Source of the DNA: CAZSMK01 sp964608095
Lineage (GTDB): Bacteria; Sumerlaeota; Sumerlaeia; MWCT01; JAGHBZ01
DNA: 12,221 bases
Assembly: GCA_964608095.1 (NCBI GenBank)
Contig: CAZSMK010000080.1
Span: 1 to 12,221, forward strand
Direction: 5' to 3'
In this document: piece after piece, positions 1 through 7,024 of the stretch
Layout: each line of letters starts with the position of its first letter
Numbering within the stretch: position 1 is the stretch's first letter
Notes under the pieces: model-generated
The model's input: only the letters and a program-made list of their open reading frames with translations
What the model was told of the DNA's origin: nothing
Databases searched by the model: none
Position numbers and translations under genes: made by a program

Positions 1-1153
1 GAAAAAGGAGAAAACAAACAGAGAAAAAAAAGGGGGGTGCAAACCCCCCCTGCCACAACGCGCGCGGATTGAAGAGCAAGACAAAAAACGCTGTAGTGGC
101 TATTACGTCGAGACCTCTGACGGGTCTCCGGAGGATCAGTATGGAGAGCAGATATACATTTGCCATGATGACGGCTCGTACCACAGGTGTACGAAATCCG
201 ACAAGTGCGGCGTAAAACACCAACCCGAACACCGTTATTATTATGCTTAATCGCAAGTTGCCCGTTGCCGTTATAAGAGCGAGGAAAAGAACAAGGGCAA
301 GGAGTCCTGTATGGAGTCCACTGACTGCAAAGAGATGCATAAGACCTGCGTCGACGAATTTCTCGCGCAATTCAGGCTTCATGCTATGCGACTTGCCTAA
401 AAGGACTGCATGCACAATGGGGGCGTTTTCCGCACTGAAATATGCCGTTATTTGTTCACGTGCAAACAGACGAATCTTCCCGATCAGGAGCAGCCATCTA
501 CCTAAAAGACTCCTTTTATCGCCGGGAGGAGATAACGAAATGTTTTCGTCTGCATACACGAGAACAGTCCCGAAAATGCCCTTATTTTTGAGATAGGCGG
601 CATAATTAAACAGCATTGGATTGCGTAAAAATACAGGGCGGCTTAATTCCCCCGTCACGGTGGCTTTATCACCCCAGGTGAATGTACCTTCTTTTAAAGA
701 TTCAATAGCTTTACCGCATACAACGACCTGAATCTTGCCGGGAAAGGAAATAGGTGAGTCATCAGAGTCGATCTTGACCCTGTCGAGCGTTACCAGGATG
801 GAACGTTCCCTATAGTGAGGAAGCCCAAAAACATATCCCTCTATGTTAACATAGCCGGTGTCCTCGATATGATTCATCACTGCGTCGGCATGACGTTCCT
901 CGAGCACAATCCGGTTCTGCAGGAAAATCCCTGCAAGAACAATCCCGAAAAAGAGAAGCGCCCCGGAGGTACGAGGTCGATGACGTTGTCTCTTTTTCTC
1001 GATCCGTGGTTGTACATGTAACACATAGGCATAAAAAAAGATCAGGATAAAAAGGGCGAGGAAAATAAATTCGGCTGGCAGGATTACGCCTCTTCCGGTG
1101 ATCAATCCTGCAATAAGAAACGCAAGAAGAACCAACGATGGATGTCGATACAT
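1..1153 (-). CDS. comEC: ComEC/Rec2-family DNA uptake channel, N-terminal 384 residues (cut by window edge)
   Basis: ComEC forms the inner-membrane channel that brings single-stranded DNA into the cell during transformation. It is often kept in lineages with no proven competence. The frame has no stop between the ATG at 1153 and base 1. Hydrophobic helices lie at about residues 5-45 and 64-80. A soluble N-terminal (DUF4131-like) domain spans about 85-200 and includes the typical RNPMLFNYAAYLKNKGI stretch near 177-193. The Competence domain then begins with the hallmark LFAVSGLHTG (274-283) and reaches FNPRALWQGG (361-370). Family members are usually about 700-800 residues, so roughly half is present. 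In-frame TGA codons lie about 45 bases upstream and no other start intervenes. The ribosome binding site is weak (AGCAGGG). After residue 370 the expected QLSF-like motif is replaced by APPFF, encoded by long C and T runs. The gene diverges from the glycosyltransferase gene. Confidence 0.93.
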   Translation of the reverse strand, partial: MYRHPSLVLLAFLIAGLITGRGVILPAEFIFLALFILIFFYAYVLHVQPRIEKKRQRHRPRTSGALLFFGIVLAGIFLQNRIVLEERHADAVMNHIEDTGYVNIEGYVFGLPHYRERSILVTLDRVKIDSDDSPISFPGKIQVVVCGKAIESLKEGTFTWGDKATVTGELSRPVFLRNPMLFNYAAYLKNKGIFGTVLVYADENISLSPPGDKRSLLGRWLLLIGKIRLFAREQITAYFSAENAPIVHAVLLGKSHSMKPELREKFVDAGLMHLFAVSGLHTGLLALVLFLALITATGNLRLSIIITVFGLVFYAALVGFRTPVVRAVIMANVYLLSILILRRPVRGLDVIATTAFFVLLFNPRALWQGGFAPPFFFSVCFLLF

Positions 1154-1207
1154 GATACCCTGCTTTAAGTGCCTTTTGATCGGATTGCGATATCATCATT
1201 TTAAAAA

Positions 1208-1235
1208 TTGCAAAGACATGTCAACAAAATATAGA
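1208..1235 (+). promoter_or_regulatory. Candidate sigma70 promoter for the glycosyltransferase gene
   Basis: TTGCAA (1208-1213) and TATAGA (1230-1235) are separated by 16 bases in the 170-base divergent spacer. Each box matches the consensus at four to five positions. It would leave a leader of about 80 bases before the GTG at 1324. This is inferred from sequence only. Confidence 0.35.
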
Positions 1236-1323
1236 ACAACGAAGGCAATTAACATCAGCCGGCACGTATGCCCGGGCTCAGATGTCCCTATTGGTATAGG
1301 TCAACTCGTGGCTTGATTCTTCG

Positions 1324-2577
1324 GTGACTAATGAGGTATCTCAAATAGATCGTAATTCAATAGTGTACAAAGCAATGAAAATTCGTCGCCGCATATATTA
1401 TTTAGTGGGGATTGTTTTGGTGCTGCTCGCACTTTTTCAGATCTCGAAGTACGCCGTACTTTGTTTTAACAGTCACGGCGTTGATTTCGATAAACACTAT
1501 CGCGCTTACACGCTCATCATGAAGGGGCAAAATCCCTACCTTGGACCGAATTATCTCCTGCTGAATTACCCGGTTTTTACTATCTGGCTGTTCGGTTGGC
1601 TTCAGCTCTTCGATTTTCATACTGCGGAACGCCTATGGGACGTATGGAATTTAGCAATGGTTATCATCTCGGCATTAATCGTGTCGCTTTTTTACAAACC
1701 TACAAAAACAATGCCGCATAATGGGAAGTCCGAATCGTCAAGACAATTCCGGGATTTTGTTATCGGGCAATGGCGCATCTGGGGATTTTTCCTCCTCCTC
1801 TATTACCTTCCACCGATTGTGAGGATGTACGACGGGAATCTCGAACCCACCATGCTGATTTTTCTCGTGTTGTTTGGCGCAGCGTATTTTAATGACCGCG
1901 ACTTTCTCGCCGGCGTCTTTCTCGCCCTCTCCGCCATGATAAAGGTGATGACCATATTCGTCCTGCCATGCGTCCTCATCATGGGAAGGTGGAGAATTGC
2001 AAAAGGGATGGCGGCGACGTTTGTCGTATACGGATTCGTGCTGCTGGCAACAGGTCAATGGAGATGGGAGTGGATATTATTTTCCGACGTGCTTTTGAAT
2101 GCATCATACGAATGGCAGGGCGTGTCTGCATCGCTCGTATGCTTCATGGCCGATTACATCGTTACGCCCGCTAAAACAAATCCCGCACTCTTCCACACAC
2201 TATCAGTCATCACCAACTCAATACTTTTGAGCGCGACTATTCTTGTGCTCATAATTGCACAACCCCGGAAAAAGAATTTTGAGAATGCATTATCGTTCAG
2301 TTTCCTGCTGTTGCCGTTACTCAGCCCCCTGCTCGAGTACCACCACCATACATGGGTGGTGGTTGCCTATTTTATCTTTGTGCGACAGTGGCTGGCTGGA
2401 AAGTCCGGAGGAACATGGTGTGCAGTCCAATTTTGCCTCTGGTTAATCGTACTATTCACCGGTTATCTGGTCGATCTCGGTTTCCCCACTTATTACCCCG
2501 CTACTTTGTCGGTAATGGCGTTATGGCTCCTCCATGGTGTTTCACTCGTGAGCAGTAAAGACCAAGATGTATATTAG
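1324..2577 (+). CDS. GT87 (DUF2029)-like polytopic membrane glycosyltransferase
   Basis: Known GT87 enzymes are GT-C-fold mannosyltransferases that take sugar from a polyprenyl-phosphate donor and extend envelope glycans or glycolipids on the outer face of the inner membrane. The donor and acceptor here are unknown. The 417-residue protein has about ten hydrophobic segments. Family-like landmarks are an early luminal loop with acidic residues (DFDKHYRAY, 54-62, then KGQNPY, 67-72), NYPVFTIW (81-88), GNLEPTMLIFLVL (171-183, where GQ is usual), a lysine after an AG-rich helix (AMIKVMTIFVLP, 204-215), and SPLLEYHHHTWVVV (334-347). D54 or D56 is the likely catalytic acid by position. The start is uncertain: GTG 1324 has no Shine-Dalgarno, and ATG 1375 (MKIRRRIYY) would give a neat positively charged N-terminus of 400 residues. 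An in-frame TAG at 1297 limits the 5' end. The next gene follows after 35 bases, so the two are probably co-transcribed. A 9-bp hairpin lies in the coding sequence at 2339-2363. Confidence 0.82.
   Translation: MTNEVSQIDRNSIVYKAMKIRRRIYYLVGIVLVLLALFQISKYAVLCFNSHGVDFDKHYRAYTLIMKGQNPYLGPNYLLLNYPVFTIWLFGWLQLFDFHTAERLWDVWNLAMVIISALIVSLFYKPTKTMPHNGKSESSRQFRDFVIGQWRIWGFFLLLYYLPPIVRMYDGNLEPTMLIFLVLFGAAYFNDRDFLAGVFLALSAMIKVMTIFVLPCVLIMGRWRIAKGMAATFVVYGFVLLATGQWRWEWILFSDVLLNASYEWQGVSASLVCFMADYIVTPAKTNPALFHTLSVITNSILLSATILVLIIAQPRKKNFENALSFSFLLLPLLSPLLEYHHHTWVVVAYFIFVRQWLAGKSGGTWCAVQFCLWLIVLFTGYLVDLGFPTYYPATLSVMALWLLHGVSLVSSKDQDVY
2339..2363. repeat. Perfect 9-bp inverted repeat inside the glycosyltransferase gene
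   Basis: ACCACCACC (2339-2347) and GGTGGTGGT (2355-2363) are perfectly complementary across a 7-base loop. The hairpin encodes the HHHTWVVV stretch of a conserved motif. It may simply reflect His and Val codon choice, but it is among the strongest predicted stems in the window. Confidence 0.6.
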
Positions 2578-2612
2578 ACCCCGAAATCAATCTTCAACGG
2601 AGGTTGAACAAA

Positions 2613-2999
2613 ATGGGATTGAGAGAAATTATCTTCAGAAAGAAGTATCACATTGGTCAGGGTGTTGTCCTGTCCGGTGGGTATGACCCTGTAAGGGAAC
2701 CGAAGTGGCTGCACGGACAGGAAAGTCGGCACGCCCACATCGCAAAGATAATCCCGGGACAGAACAAAGATCCCGCTCTCGTTGTTGAATTTGACAAACC
2801 GTTCGAAGTAGACGGCTACTCTGCCAGGTTTGCGGTTCTTGAATTGAGATATGAGGGGGCTAAGTGGCGAAGCGGTGAGACTTGTCATATCGAGATTTGT
2901 GATTTCATTCCCGAAGACAAGCCGTGGAAAGACAGGAAGCAGGGCAAGTGGATCGAATCCCACGCGACATTCACACTCGAAACAAAGAAGAGGATTTAA
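2613..2999 (+). CDS. Hypothetical protein of 128 residues, beta-rich, no recognised family
   Basis: I do not recognise this protein. The start is set by GGAGG at 2599-2603, nine bases before ATG 2613. An in-frame TTG at 2604 abuts that Shine-Dalgarno and is unlikely to be used. There is no signal peptide or membrane segment, and charge is mixed, so it is probably cytoplasmic. The sequence alternates short hydrophobic stretches with turns: GQGVVLSGGYDP near residues 15-26, a PKWLHGQESRHAH segment near 30-42, ALVVEFDKPFEVDG near 55-68, and FAVLELRYEG near 73-82. A CHIEICDFIPEDKPW segment lies near 91-105. This resembles a small beta-barrel or sandwich. Two cysteines (in CHIEIC) and several histidines are present, but no known metal motif. 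It follows the GT87 gene by 35 bases, so a linked role in envelope glycan work is possible but unproven. The good ribosome binding site and clean codon structure support a real gene. Confidence 0.75.
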   Translation: MGLREIIFRKKYHIGQGVVLSGGYDPVREPKWLHGQESRHAHIAKIIPGQNKDPALVVEFDKPFEVDGYSARFAVLELRYEGAKWRSGETCHIEICDFIPEDKPWKDRKQGKWIESHATFTLETKKRI

Positions 3000-3127
3000 T
3001 ACTTCTTTTCACATCAGAACATTGAGGCTGCAAAGAGATATGGAACTGTCAAAAGATTCAGCCTGAAATGCTATTGACACAACCACACACTTTGTTAAAA
3101 GCATTACAAATTCCCATCATGCATGAG

Positions 3128-3148
3128 GAGGGATAGAAGCTATTCCTC
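3128..3148. other. Hairpin, 9-bp stem with 3-base loop
   Basis: GAGGGATAG (3128-3136) pairs with CTATTCCTC (3140-3148) around the loop AAG, with one G-U pair in the plus-strand RNA. No T run follows on either strand, so a Rho-independent terminator is not supported. It could be a processing or attenuation structure after the 128-residue gene. Confidence 0.45.
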
Positions 3149-3203
3149 AGCCACAGGGCAATTCGCGAGCGGCTTTGTAAAGAACGTGTGACGGAACTTC
3201 TAC

Positions 3204-3270
3204 CGGCATCAGCCGGAACAGTACGTCGGACAAGTCGGACAGGTTTGACAAGTCGGACAGACTGATGCCG
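3204..3270. repeat. 9-bp tandem repeat enclosed by 9-bp inverted arms
   Basis: The arms CGGCATCAG (3204-3212) and CTGATGCCG (3262-3270) are perfectly complementary. Between them lie four consecutive 9-bp units (3225-3260). Units 1, 2 and 4 read GTCGGACA plus A or G; unit 3 is GTTTGACAA. In the other register the core is GACA followed by A or G. The arrangement looks like a small non-coding repeat element. The number of units may vary between strains. Confidence 0.7.
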
Positions 3271-3380
3271 TAGTCGTGAAAGGGGTTTCGAAAAGGTAAA
3301 ACACACAAGTTATGATTAAGTACAATCCTCGTCGGGAGTGGAAAGAAAAGAGATCGGTTTCCGTAGGTACTAACTATGGA

Positions 3381-3989
3381 TTAAAAGAATTTTTTTTCCG
3401 CGCCTTTGAGCAGACGTTTGATGTTGTCGCGGTGGCGGTACACGATTAGAAGACTGAGTAGAATGGTAAGGTAAAAGAGGAGGGAAGCGTCGGGATGGAA
3501 TATTTTGATAAGTGGGGGCATGAGGAACGCACCGGTTAGTGATCCGATCGACACTATTCGGGTCAACACAATTACGGGTATTATTATGCCCAGCATAATA
3601 AGCATTGCTAACGGCACCACAGCGAGGAAAACGCCGATACTGGTAGCTATACCTTTGCCGCCTTTGAAGTTCAAAAAGGGTGTGAAAATGTGTCCGAGCA
3701 CAGCAGCAAGTCCTACGAGGAACGCCATATCGATTTGGTGCAACCCGATATTGGGGACACTAAACAGACTGACAAAAAACATGGCGGGAACGAATCCTTT
3801 CAGCATGTCGAGGATGAGGATAAGCATTCCGATACGTTTTCCAAGAACGCGAAATGCATTGGTCGCTCCGACGTTTCCGCTGCCCTCTTTCCTTAAATCA
3901 ACACCCTTGAGCCATGTGCCGATAATGTAAGCGTTAGGGACAGCGCCGAGGAAAAATGCGGCGCTACATGCTATAAGAAAAAGTATCAT
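3381..3989 (-). CDS. plsY: Acyl-phosphate:glycerol-3-phosphate acyltransferase PlsY
   Basis: PlsY is an inner-membrane enzyme. It transfers an acyl group from acyl-phosphate (made by PlsX) to glycerol 3-phosphate, giving lysophosphatidic acid, the first committed step of bacterial phospholipid synthesis. The 202-residue length is typical. The three conserved loops are visible: GSGNVGATN with Arg (36-47), HIFTPFLNFKGGKGIAT (100-115), and the late loop TRIVSIGSLTGA (143-154). The usual C-terminal signature YRHRDNIKRLLKG (184-196) is also present. About five hydrophobic helices are seen. The ATG at 3989 has only a distant AAGGAA about 16 bases upstream, so the ribosome binding site is weak. The gene lies on the same strand as the kor genes but 347 bases downstream of korC, with its own candidate promoter, so it is probably only loosely linked to them. 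Confidence 0.97.
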   Translation of the reverse strand: MILFLIACSAAFFLGAVPNAYIIGTWLKGVDLRKEGSGNVGATNAFRVLGKRIGMLILILDMLKGFVPAMFFVSLFSVPNIGLHQIDMAFLVGLAAVLGHIFTPFLNFKGGKGIATSIGVFLAVVPLAMLIMLGIIIPVIVLTRIVSIGSLTGAFLMPPLIKIFHPDASLLFYLTILLSLLIVYRHRDNIKRLLKGAEKKFF

Positions 3990-4336
3990 CGATAAAGTCT
4001 ACAGATTCCTTCCGGTTTCTTCCGCTCTATTCCATCAAACTACAGACTGAGAATACCGAAATTTAGTTAGAGCGGCAACTGCATTTTCCAGGTAACGAGA
4101 TCAGAGGGCTGTCGGTCTATTCAAAAAAAGCAAAGACTTAGATTCTTATTGTGGAATACCGCAGTTTATGGCTGCTCAGCAGACATCGCCGCTATAAATG
4201 CGACATGGTTGTGAGACGTGACAGGGTCTTGGGGCATGATGTTTCAGGCTTATAAAAAGCGCAAACGATGCGACGTACTCCAACTTTGATTATTGAACAT
4301 CCTTTATCTGGTAAGCAACATGAAGAGAGAAGATGT
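3990..4336. other. 347-base gap between korC and plsY
   Basis: Minus-strand frames here are no longer than about 20 codons and lack a ribosome binding site. The stretch holds the candidate plsY promoter, a short CTGCTGAGCAG palindrome and a T7 run without an adjoining stem. A weak 4-bp stem followed by CTTTTT lies near 4255-4275 (minus strand) and could end kor transcription, but it is too small to call. Confidence 0.5.
4050..4078 (-). promoter_or_regulatory. Candidate sigma70 promoter for plsY
   Basis: On the minus strand TTGCCG (4078-4073) and TATTCT (4055-4050) are 17 bases apart. Each matches the consensus at four of six positions. It lies about 60 bases before the plsY start. It is inferred only. 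Confidence 0.3.
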
Positions 4337-4891
4337 TTAAAGAAGTACCTGCCCTTTCGCGAGTTTGAAGCCCGCGTGGAGCGCCTGTTGGTTCAATGTT
4401 TCGGTCCCCTTCGGTACTCGATTCATGAGAGCCTTTTCCATGGATGGTTTGCTTATTATGCCTGCCTTTTCCGTAATGATGCCCAATGCGACAATGTTAG
4501 CAACTATCTCTCTTCCGACGTACTCTCTCGCAACGGCTATTATGGGATATCCTATACTGTTAAAAGGGATTTCCTTATCCGCTACCTCAACATAATCGGA
4601 GTCATAGATAAGCAGCCCGTCGGGCTTGAGAAAGGAATTATAGTTATCGTATGATTCTTGCGTTAAAGCGAGGAGAATATCGAGTTCTTCCGCCCTGGGG
4701 TAGTCGATCTCGTTGTCGGAGATAACGACATCCGACCTGCTTGCACCCCCGCGCGCTTCAGGTCCATAAGACTGCGTTTGTGCAACATTGCGACCGTCAT
4801 AGACACCTGCCGCCTCGGCAAGTATGACACCGGCAAGAATCATTCCCTGTCCACCAGAGCCACTCAAACGAATTTCGTATCGGTCAATCAT
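4337..4891 (-). CDS. korC: 2-oxoacid:ferredoxin oxidoreductase gamma subunit (KorC)
   Basis: KorC is the gamma subunit of the 2-oxoglutarate:ferredoxin oxidoreductase complex. In the fused pyruvate enzymes the matching domain contacts CoA and helps assembly. The 184-residue length is typical. Landmarks are RYEIRLSGSGGQGMILAG (4-21), the nucleotide-fold start, and TQSYGPEARGGASRSDVV (39-56), the strongly conserved loop. A strong Shine-Dalgarno (AAAGGAGG) lies 11 bases upstream of ATG 4891. Another ATG sits 4 bases after the Shine-Dalgarno but opens a frame that ends at once (stop 4886-4884) and overlaps the korC start as ATGATTGA, which hints at translational coupling. It lies 99 bases after korB in the same transcription unit. 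Confidence 0.95.
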   Translation of the reverse strand: MIDRYEIRLSGSGGQGMILAGVILAEAAGVYDGRNVAQTQSYGPEARGGASRSDVVISDNEIDYPRAEELDILLALTQESYDNYNSFLKPDGLLIYDSDYVEVADKEIPFNSIGYPIIAVAREYVGREIVANIVALGIITEKAGIISKPSMEKALMNRVPKGTETLNQQALHAGFKLAKGQVLL

Positions 4892-4931
4892 CGGGCATCG
4901 CTCCTCCTTTGCTAAAGTACTTCTCCCTCAT
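4884..4931 (-). other. Short open frame whose stop overlaps the korC start (doubtful gene)
   Basis: In the korB-korC spacer one frame stays open from inside korB to a TGA at 4886-4884, overlapping the korC ATG by 8 bases. From ATG 4931 it gives 15 residues beginning MREKYFSK. From an in-frame TTG at 5030 it would give 48 residues. Neither start has a Shine-Dalgarno, and its last codons are the korC Shine-Dalgarno itself. It may be a coupling minicistron or chance. Confidence 0.15.
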
Positions 4932-4990
4932 GTCATAGAATGAGAAGATATCCGACAGGACGATTGTTCGCTGTATTTTTTTGCGCTCGT

Positions 4991-5836
4991 TTATTGAGAA
5001 GACGTCTCTTGTATCGCAACCCGTTCGCAAAGTTGTTCATATTGCTCCACAAACTCTTTAGTCTCGGTATCTTCTTTTAGCATCCCCACGATAATCTTTT
5101 CCTTCTGTATTCTTTTTTGTTCCGCAGGGTCAAGTTTTCGAAAAGATTGAATACTGATCGATCTGTCTTTGAAACCCAACAGCATTTTAGAGGCGTCCCT
5201 CATTTTGTTTAATCGGCCGTATATTATGGGACAAGTAGAAAGAACCTCAACAACCGACATTCCCTTATGCTCGATCGCGCGTTTAAAAAGTACCTCCATG
5301 GGTCGGATATGATATGCCGTTGTTCGAGCCACAAAGGTTGCCCCGGCGCCTATGGCAAGATTACATATGTCAATCGGCGGGTTTATGTTGCCGCGTGGTG
5401 ACGTAGTGGTGAATGAGTTGGTCGGTGTTGTCGGCGAACGTTGTCCACCGGTCATCCCGTAGATATAGTTGTTAAAGACGATTACGGTAAGATCGATATT
5501 TCTCCTGCACGCATGTATGAAATGGTTTCCGCCGATTGCAACCGCGTCGCCGTCACCTGTGATGATTATTACATGAAGATGGGGTTTCATCATCTTAATT
5601 CCTGTGGCATACGGAATCGCCCGCCCATGAGTGGTGTGAAGCGTGTTGAAATCGAAATATACCGGCGCACGTGATGAACATCCGATTCCGCTGACCATCA
5701 TTATATCGTCGTTGGGTATTTTGAGTTTGTCTATTGCACGAATTACGCTGTTCAAAACTATGCCATTGGAACATCCTGGACACCATACATGGGGAAATTT
5801 TTTATGAAGTCGTAGATATGTGTGTACTACTGCCAT
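4991..5836 (-). CDS. korB: 2-oxoacid:ferredoxin oxidoreductase beta subunit (KorB)
   Basis: KorB binds thiamine diphosphate and one [4Fe-4S] cluster. It carries the decarboxylating active site and hands electrons toward ferredoxin. The 281-residue length is normal. Four cysteines in the family positions are visible: C19 and C22 (WCPGCSNG), C53 (GIGCSSR) and C202 (STCPIIYG). The thiamine diphosphate motif starts at GDGDAVAIGGNH (94-105) and ends at NNYIYGMTGGQRSPTTP (122-138). The HGRAIPYATG stretch (70-79) is also typical. The start ATG 5836 overlaps the korA stop by 10 bases, indicating translational coupling and equal subunit supply. The family also contains 2-oxoisovalerate and pyruvate enzymes. 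2-oxoglutarate is preferred here because sucCD lies directly upstream. Confidence 0.96.
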   Translation of the reverse strand: MAVVHTYLRLHKKFPHVWCPGCSNGIVLNSVIRAIDKLKIPNDDIMMVSGIGCSSRAPVYFDFNTLHTTHGRAIPYATGIKMMKPHLHVIIITGDGDAVAIGGNHFIHACRRNIDLTVIVFNNYIYGMTGGQRSPTTPTNSFTTTSPRGNINPPIDICNLAIGAGATFVARTTAYHIRPMEVLFKRAIEHKGMSVVEVLSTCPIIYGRLNKMRDASKMLLGFKDRSISIQSFRKLDPAEQKRIQKEKIIVGMLKEDTETKEFVEQYEQLCERVAIQETSSQ

Positions 5837-6981
5837 GTGTTATTAACCTCTTTTATAGCGTTATAAATCTGTGATGGTTCCATCATCATGCCATCGAATC
5901 GATTGACGCCCAGAACGGGAATATCCCGCCGAACGTAGCGTTCTACTTCTCCAATTATCTGTCCCTGGTTTTGTTCCGGGACGATGATTGCCTTAACCTT
6001 TTTAGCAAGGTCGCGCACGAGAAAATCCGGAAAGGGCCAGATAGTAATGATGCGAAGCAATCCTGCGGAGATACCTTCATTGTGCGCCATGGTCACGGCA
6101 CGCCTTGCGACTCGGGCTGTGCTTCCGTAAGTTATTACAAGAATATCCGGCGCTGGATCAAGATCGATCTCCTGGTATTTGCATATATCTTTCTTATGAA
6201 GTTCCAATTTTTGTTTTAATCGTGTGAGGAGTTCTGCGGCTTCATCCGGTCTATTGGTGGGAAACCCATAAACATCGTGCGTGAGGCCCGTGATGTGAAA
6301 CCTATAGCCTTCGCCGTAATTAGCCAACGGCGGAATTAAATCATCGGTTATTTCAAAAGGTTGATATCTGGAGAGACCGCGCGGCGGACGTTTGCGTTCA
6401 ATCAGTGTAATTTCACCCGGTCGAGGAATACGGGTTTTCTCCCGCATGTGTGCAATAACTTCATCCATAATCAAGATTACGGGATCGCGATATTTCTCCG
6501 CCATATTGAAGGCATCGATGGTAAGCAGAAGCGCCTCTTCCACACTCGAAGGTACAAGAGCTATAATAGGATGGTCGCCGTGTGCTCCCCATTTTGCCTG
6601 CATGATATCAGCCTGGGATGTCAAAGTCGGTTGTCCGGTGCTGGGACCGCCGCGCATAACGTTCACCACCACACACGGTATTTCCGTAAATGAAGCGAAT
6701 CCCAGGTTCTCCTGTTTAAGAGAGAATCCGGGCCCACTGGTTGCCGTCATCGCCTTTGCACCGGCAAGTGATGCGCCTATAACGGCTCCCATGGATGCTA
6801 TCTCGTCTTCCATCTGGAGAAACACGCCTTTTCTTCGCGGCAATTCCTCTGCAAGCTGTTCCGCTATTTCCGAAGAAGGCGTTATTGGATATCCCGCGAA
6901 AAAATTACATCCCGCAAGCAACGCGCCTTCTACACACGCCTCGTTACCTTGCAGTAATTTGCATTCGATCTCTTGCGACAT
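5827..6981 (-). CDS. korA: 2-oxoacid:ferredoxin oxidoreductase alpha subunit (KorA)
   Basis: KorA supplies the pyrimidine side of the thiamine diphosphate site and the 2-oxoacid pocket, pairing with KorB. Landmarks in its 384 residues are GNEACVEGALLAGCNFFAGYP (12-32 region), ITPSSEIAEQLAEELP (33-48), TSGPGFSLKQENLGFA (81-96), VMRGGPSTGQPTLTSQ (108-123) and WGAHGDHP (131-138). A C-terminal transketolase-like domain follows a linker, with YGSTARVARRAV (about residues 285-296) and VPEQNQGQIIGEVERYV (about 345-361). Length and order match KorA rather than the fused pyruvate enzyme. AAAGGG eight bases before ATG 6981 is a good ribosome binding site. It follows korD by 43 bases and overlaps korB, so the order is korD-korA-korB-korC. 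The gene assigns no direction: the enzyme is reversible, and the flux depends on ferredoxin potential. Confidence 0.97.
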   Translation of the reverse strand: MSQEIECKLLQGNEACVEGALLAGCNFFAGYPITPSSEIAEQLAEELPRRKGVFLQMEDEIASMGAVIGASLAGAKAMTATSGPGFSLKQENLGFASFTEIPCVVVNVMRGGPSTGQPTLTSQADIMQAKWGAHGDHPIIALVPSSVEEALLLTIDAFNMAEKYRDPVILIMDEVIAHMREKTRIPRPGEITLIERKRPPRGLSRYQPFEITDDLIPPLANYGEGYRFHITGLTHDVYGFPTNRPDEAAELLTRLKQKLELHKKDICKYQEIDLDPAPDILVITYGSTARVARRAVTMAHNEGISAGLLRIITIWPFPDFLVRDLAKKVKAIIVPEQNQGQIIGEVERYVRRDIPVLGVNRFDGMMMEPSQIYNAIKEVNNTWQ

Positions 6982-7024
6982 TCTTTACCCTTTCTGATTT
7001 CGCGCGTCGATGCTGTGCGAAAAA

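Larger units (their letters stand above)
3000..3380. other. 381-base intergenic stretch between convergent genes, rich in structure
   Basis: No convincing gene lies here. A minus-strand frame spanning 3058-3306 has repeat-derived, low-quality composition. The stretch holds a 9-bp stem hairpin (3128-3148) and a 9-bp tandem repeat enclosed by inverted arms (3204-3270). No clear U-tract terminator follows either structure. TTGACA at 3074-3079 has no acceptable -10 at the right distance. Confidence 0.6.

Noticed and set aside
32..49. Fold-back chimera at the left edge
   Set aside because: The sequence beyond the hairpin is not the reverse complement of the sequence before it, so a simple fold-back is not supported. 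It is kept only as a possible base-call problem.
846..1199. Minus-strand frame of 117 codons overlapping the start of comEC
   Set aside because: It is out of frame with the ComEC translation, which shows family motifs throughout. The alternative product is Cys/Arg/Ser-rich with no recognisable family.
3225..3260. Tandem units considered as a CRISPR array
   Set aside because: The units are 9 bases with no spacers, far from CRISPR repeat length, and no cas genes are present.
3058..3306. 82-codon minus-strand open frame between the 128-residue gene and plsY
   Set aside because: It is open partly because the 9-bp repeat lacks stops in that frame (it reads as VRLVKPVRLVRR). Its composition is Arg/Ser-rich, it has no ribosome binding site, and it resembles no family.
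3341..3380. Terminator after plsY
   Set aside because: An imperfect stem (TCC-TAG with CTA-GGA, one mismatch) follows a T8 run instead of preceding one, so the order is wrong for the minus-strand gene.
4255..4275. Rho-independent terminator after korC
   Set aside because: The stem CGCA/TGCG is only 4 bp before CTTTTT, too weak to call.
6392..6997. 201-codon plus-strand frame antisense to korA, and similar frames antisense to plsY, sucD and sucC
   Set aside because: All lie fully opposite genes with clear catalytic motifs, and none has a ribosome binding site or recognisable domain.
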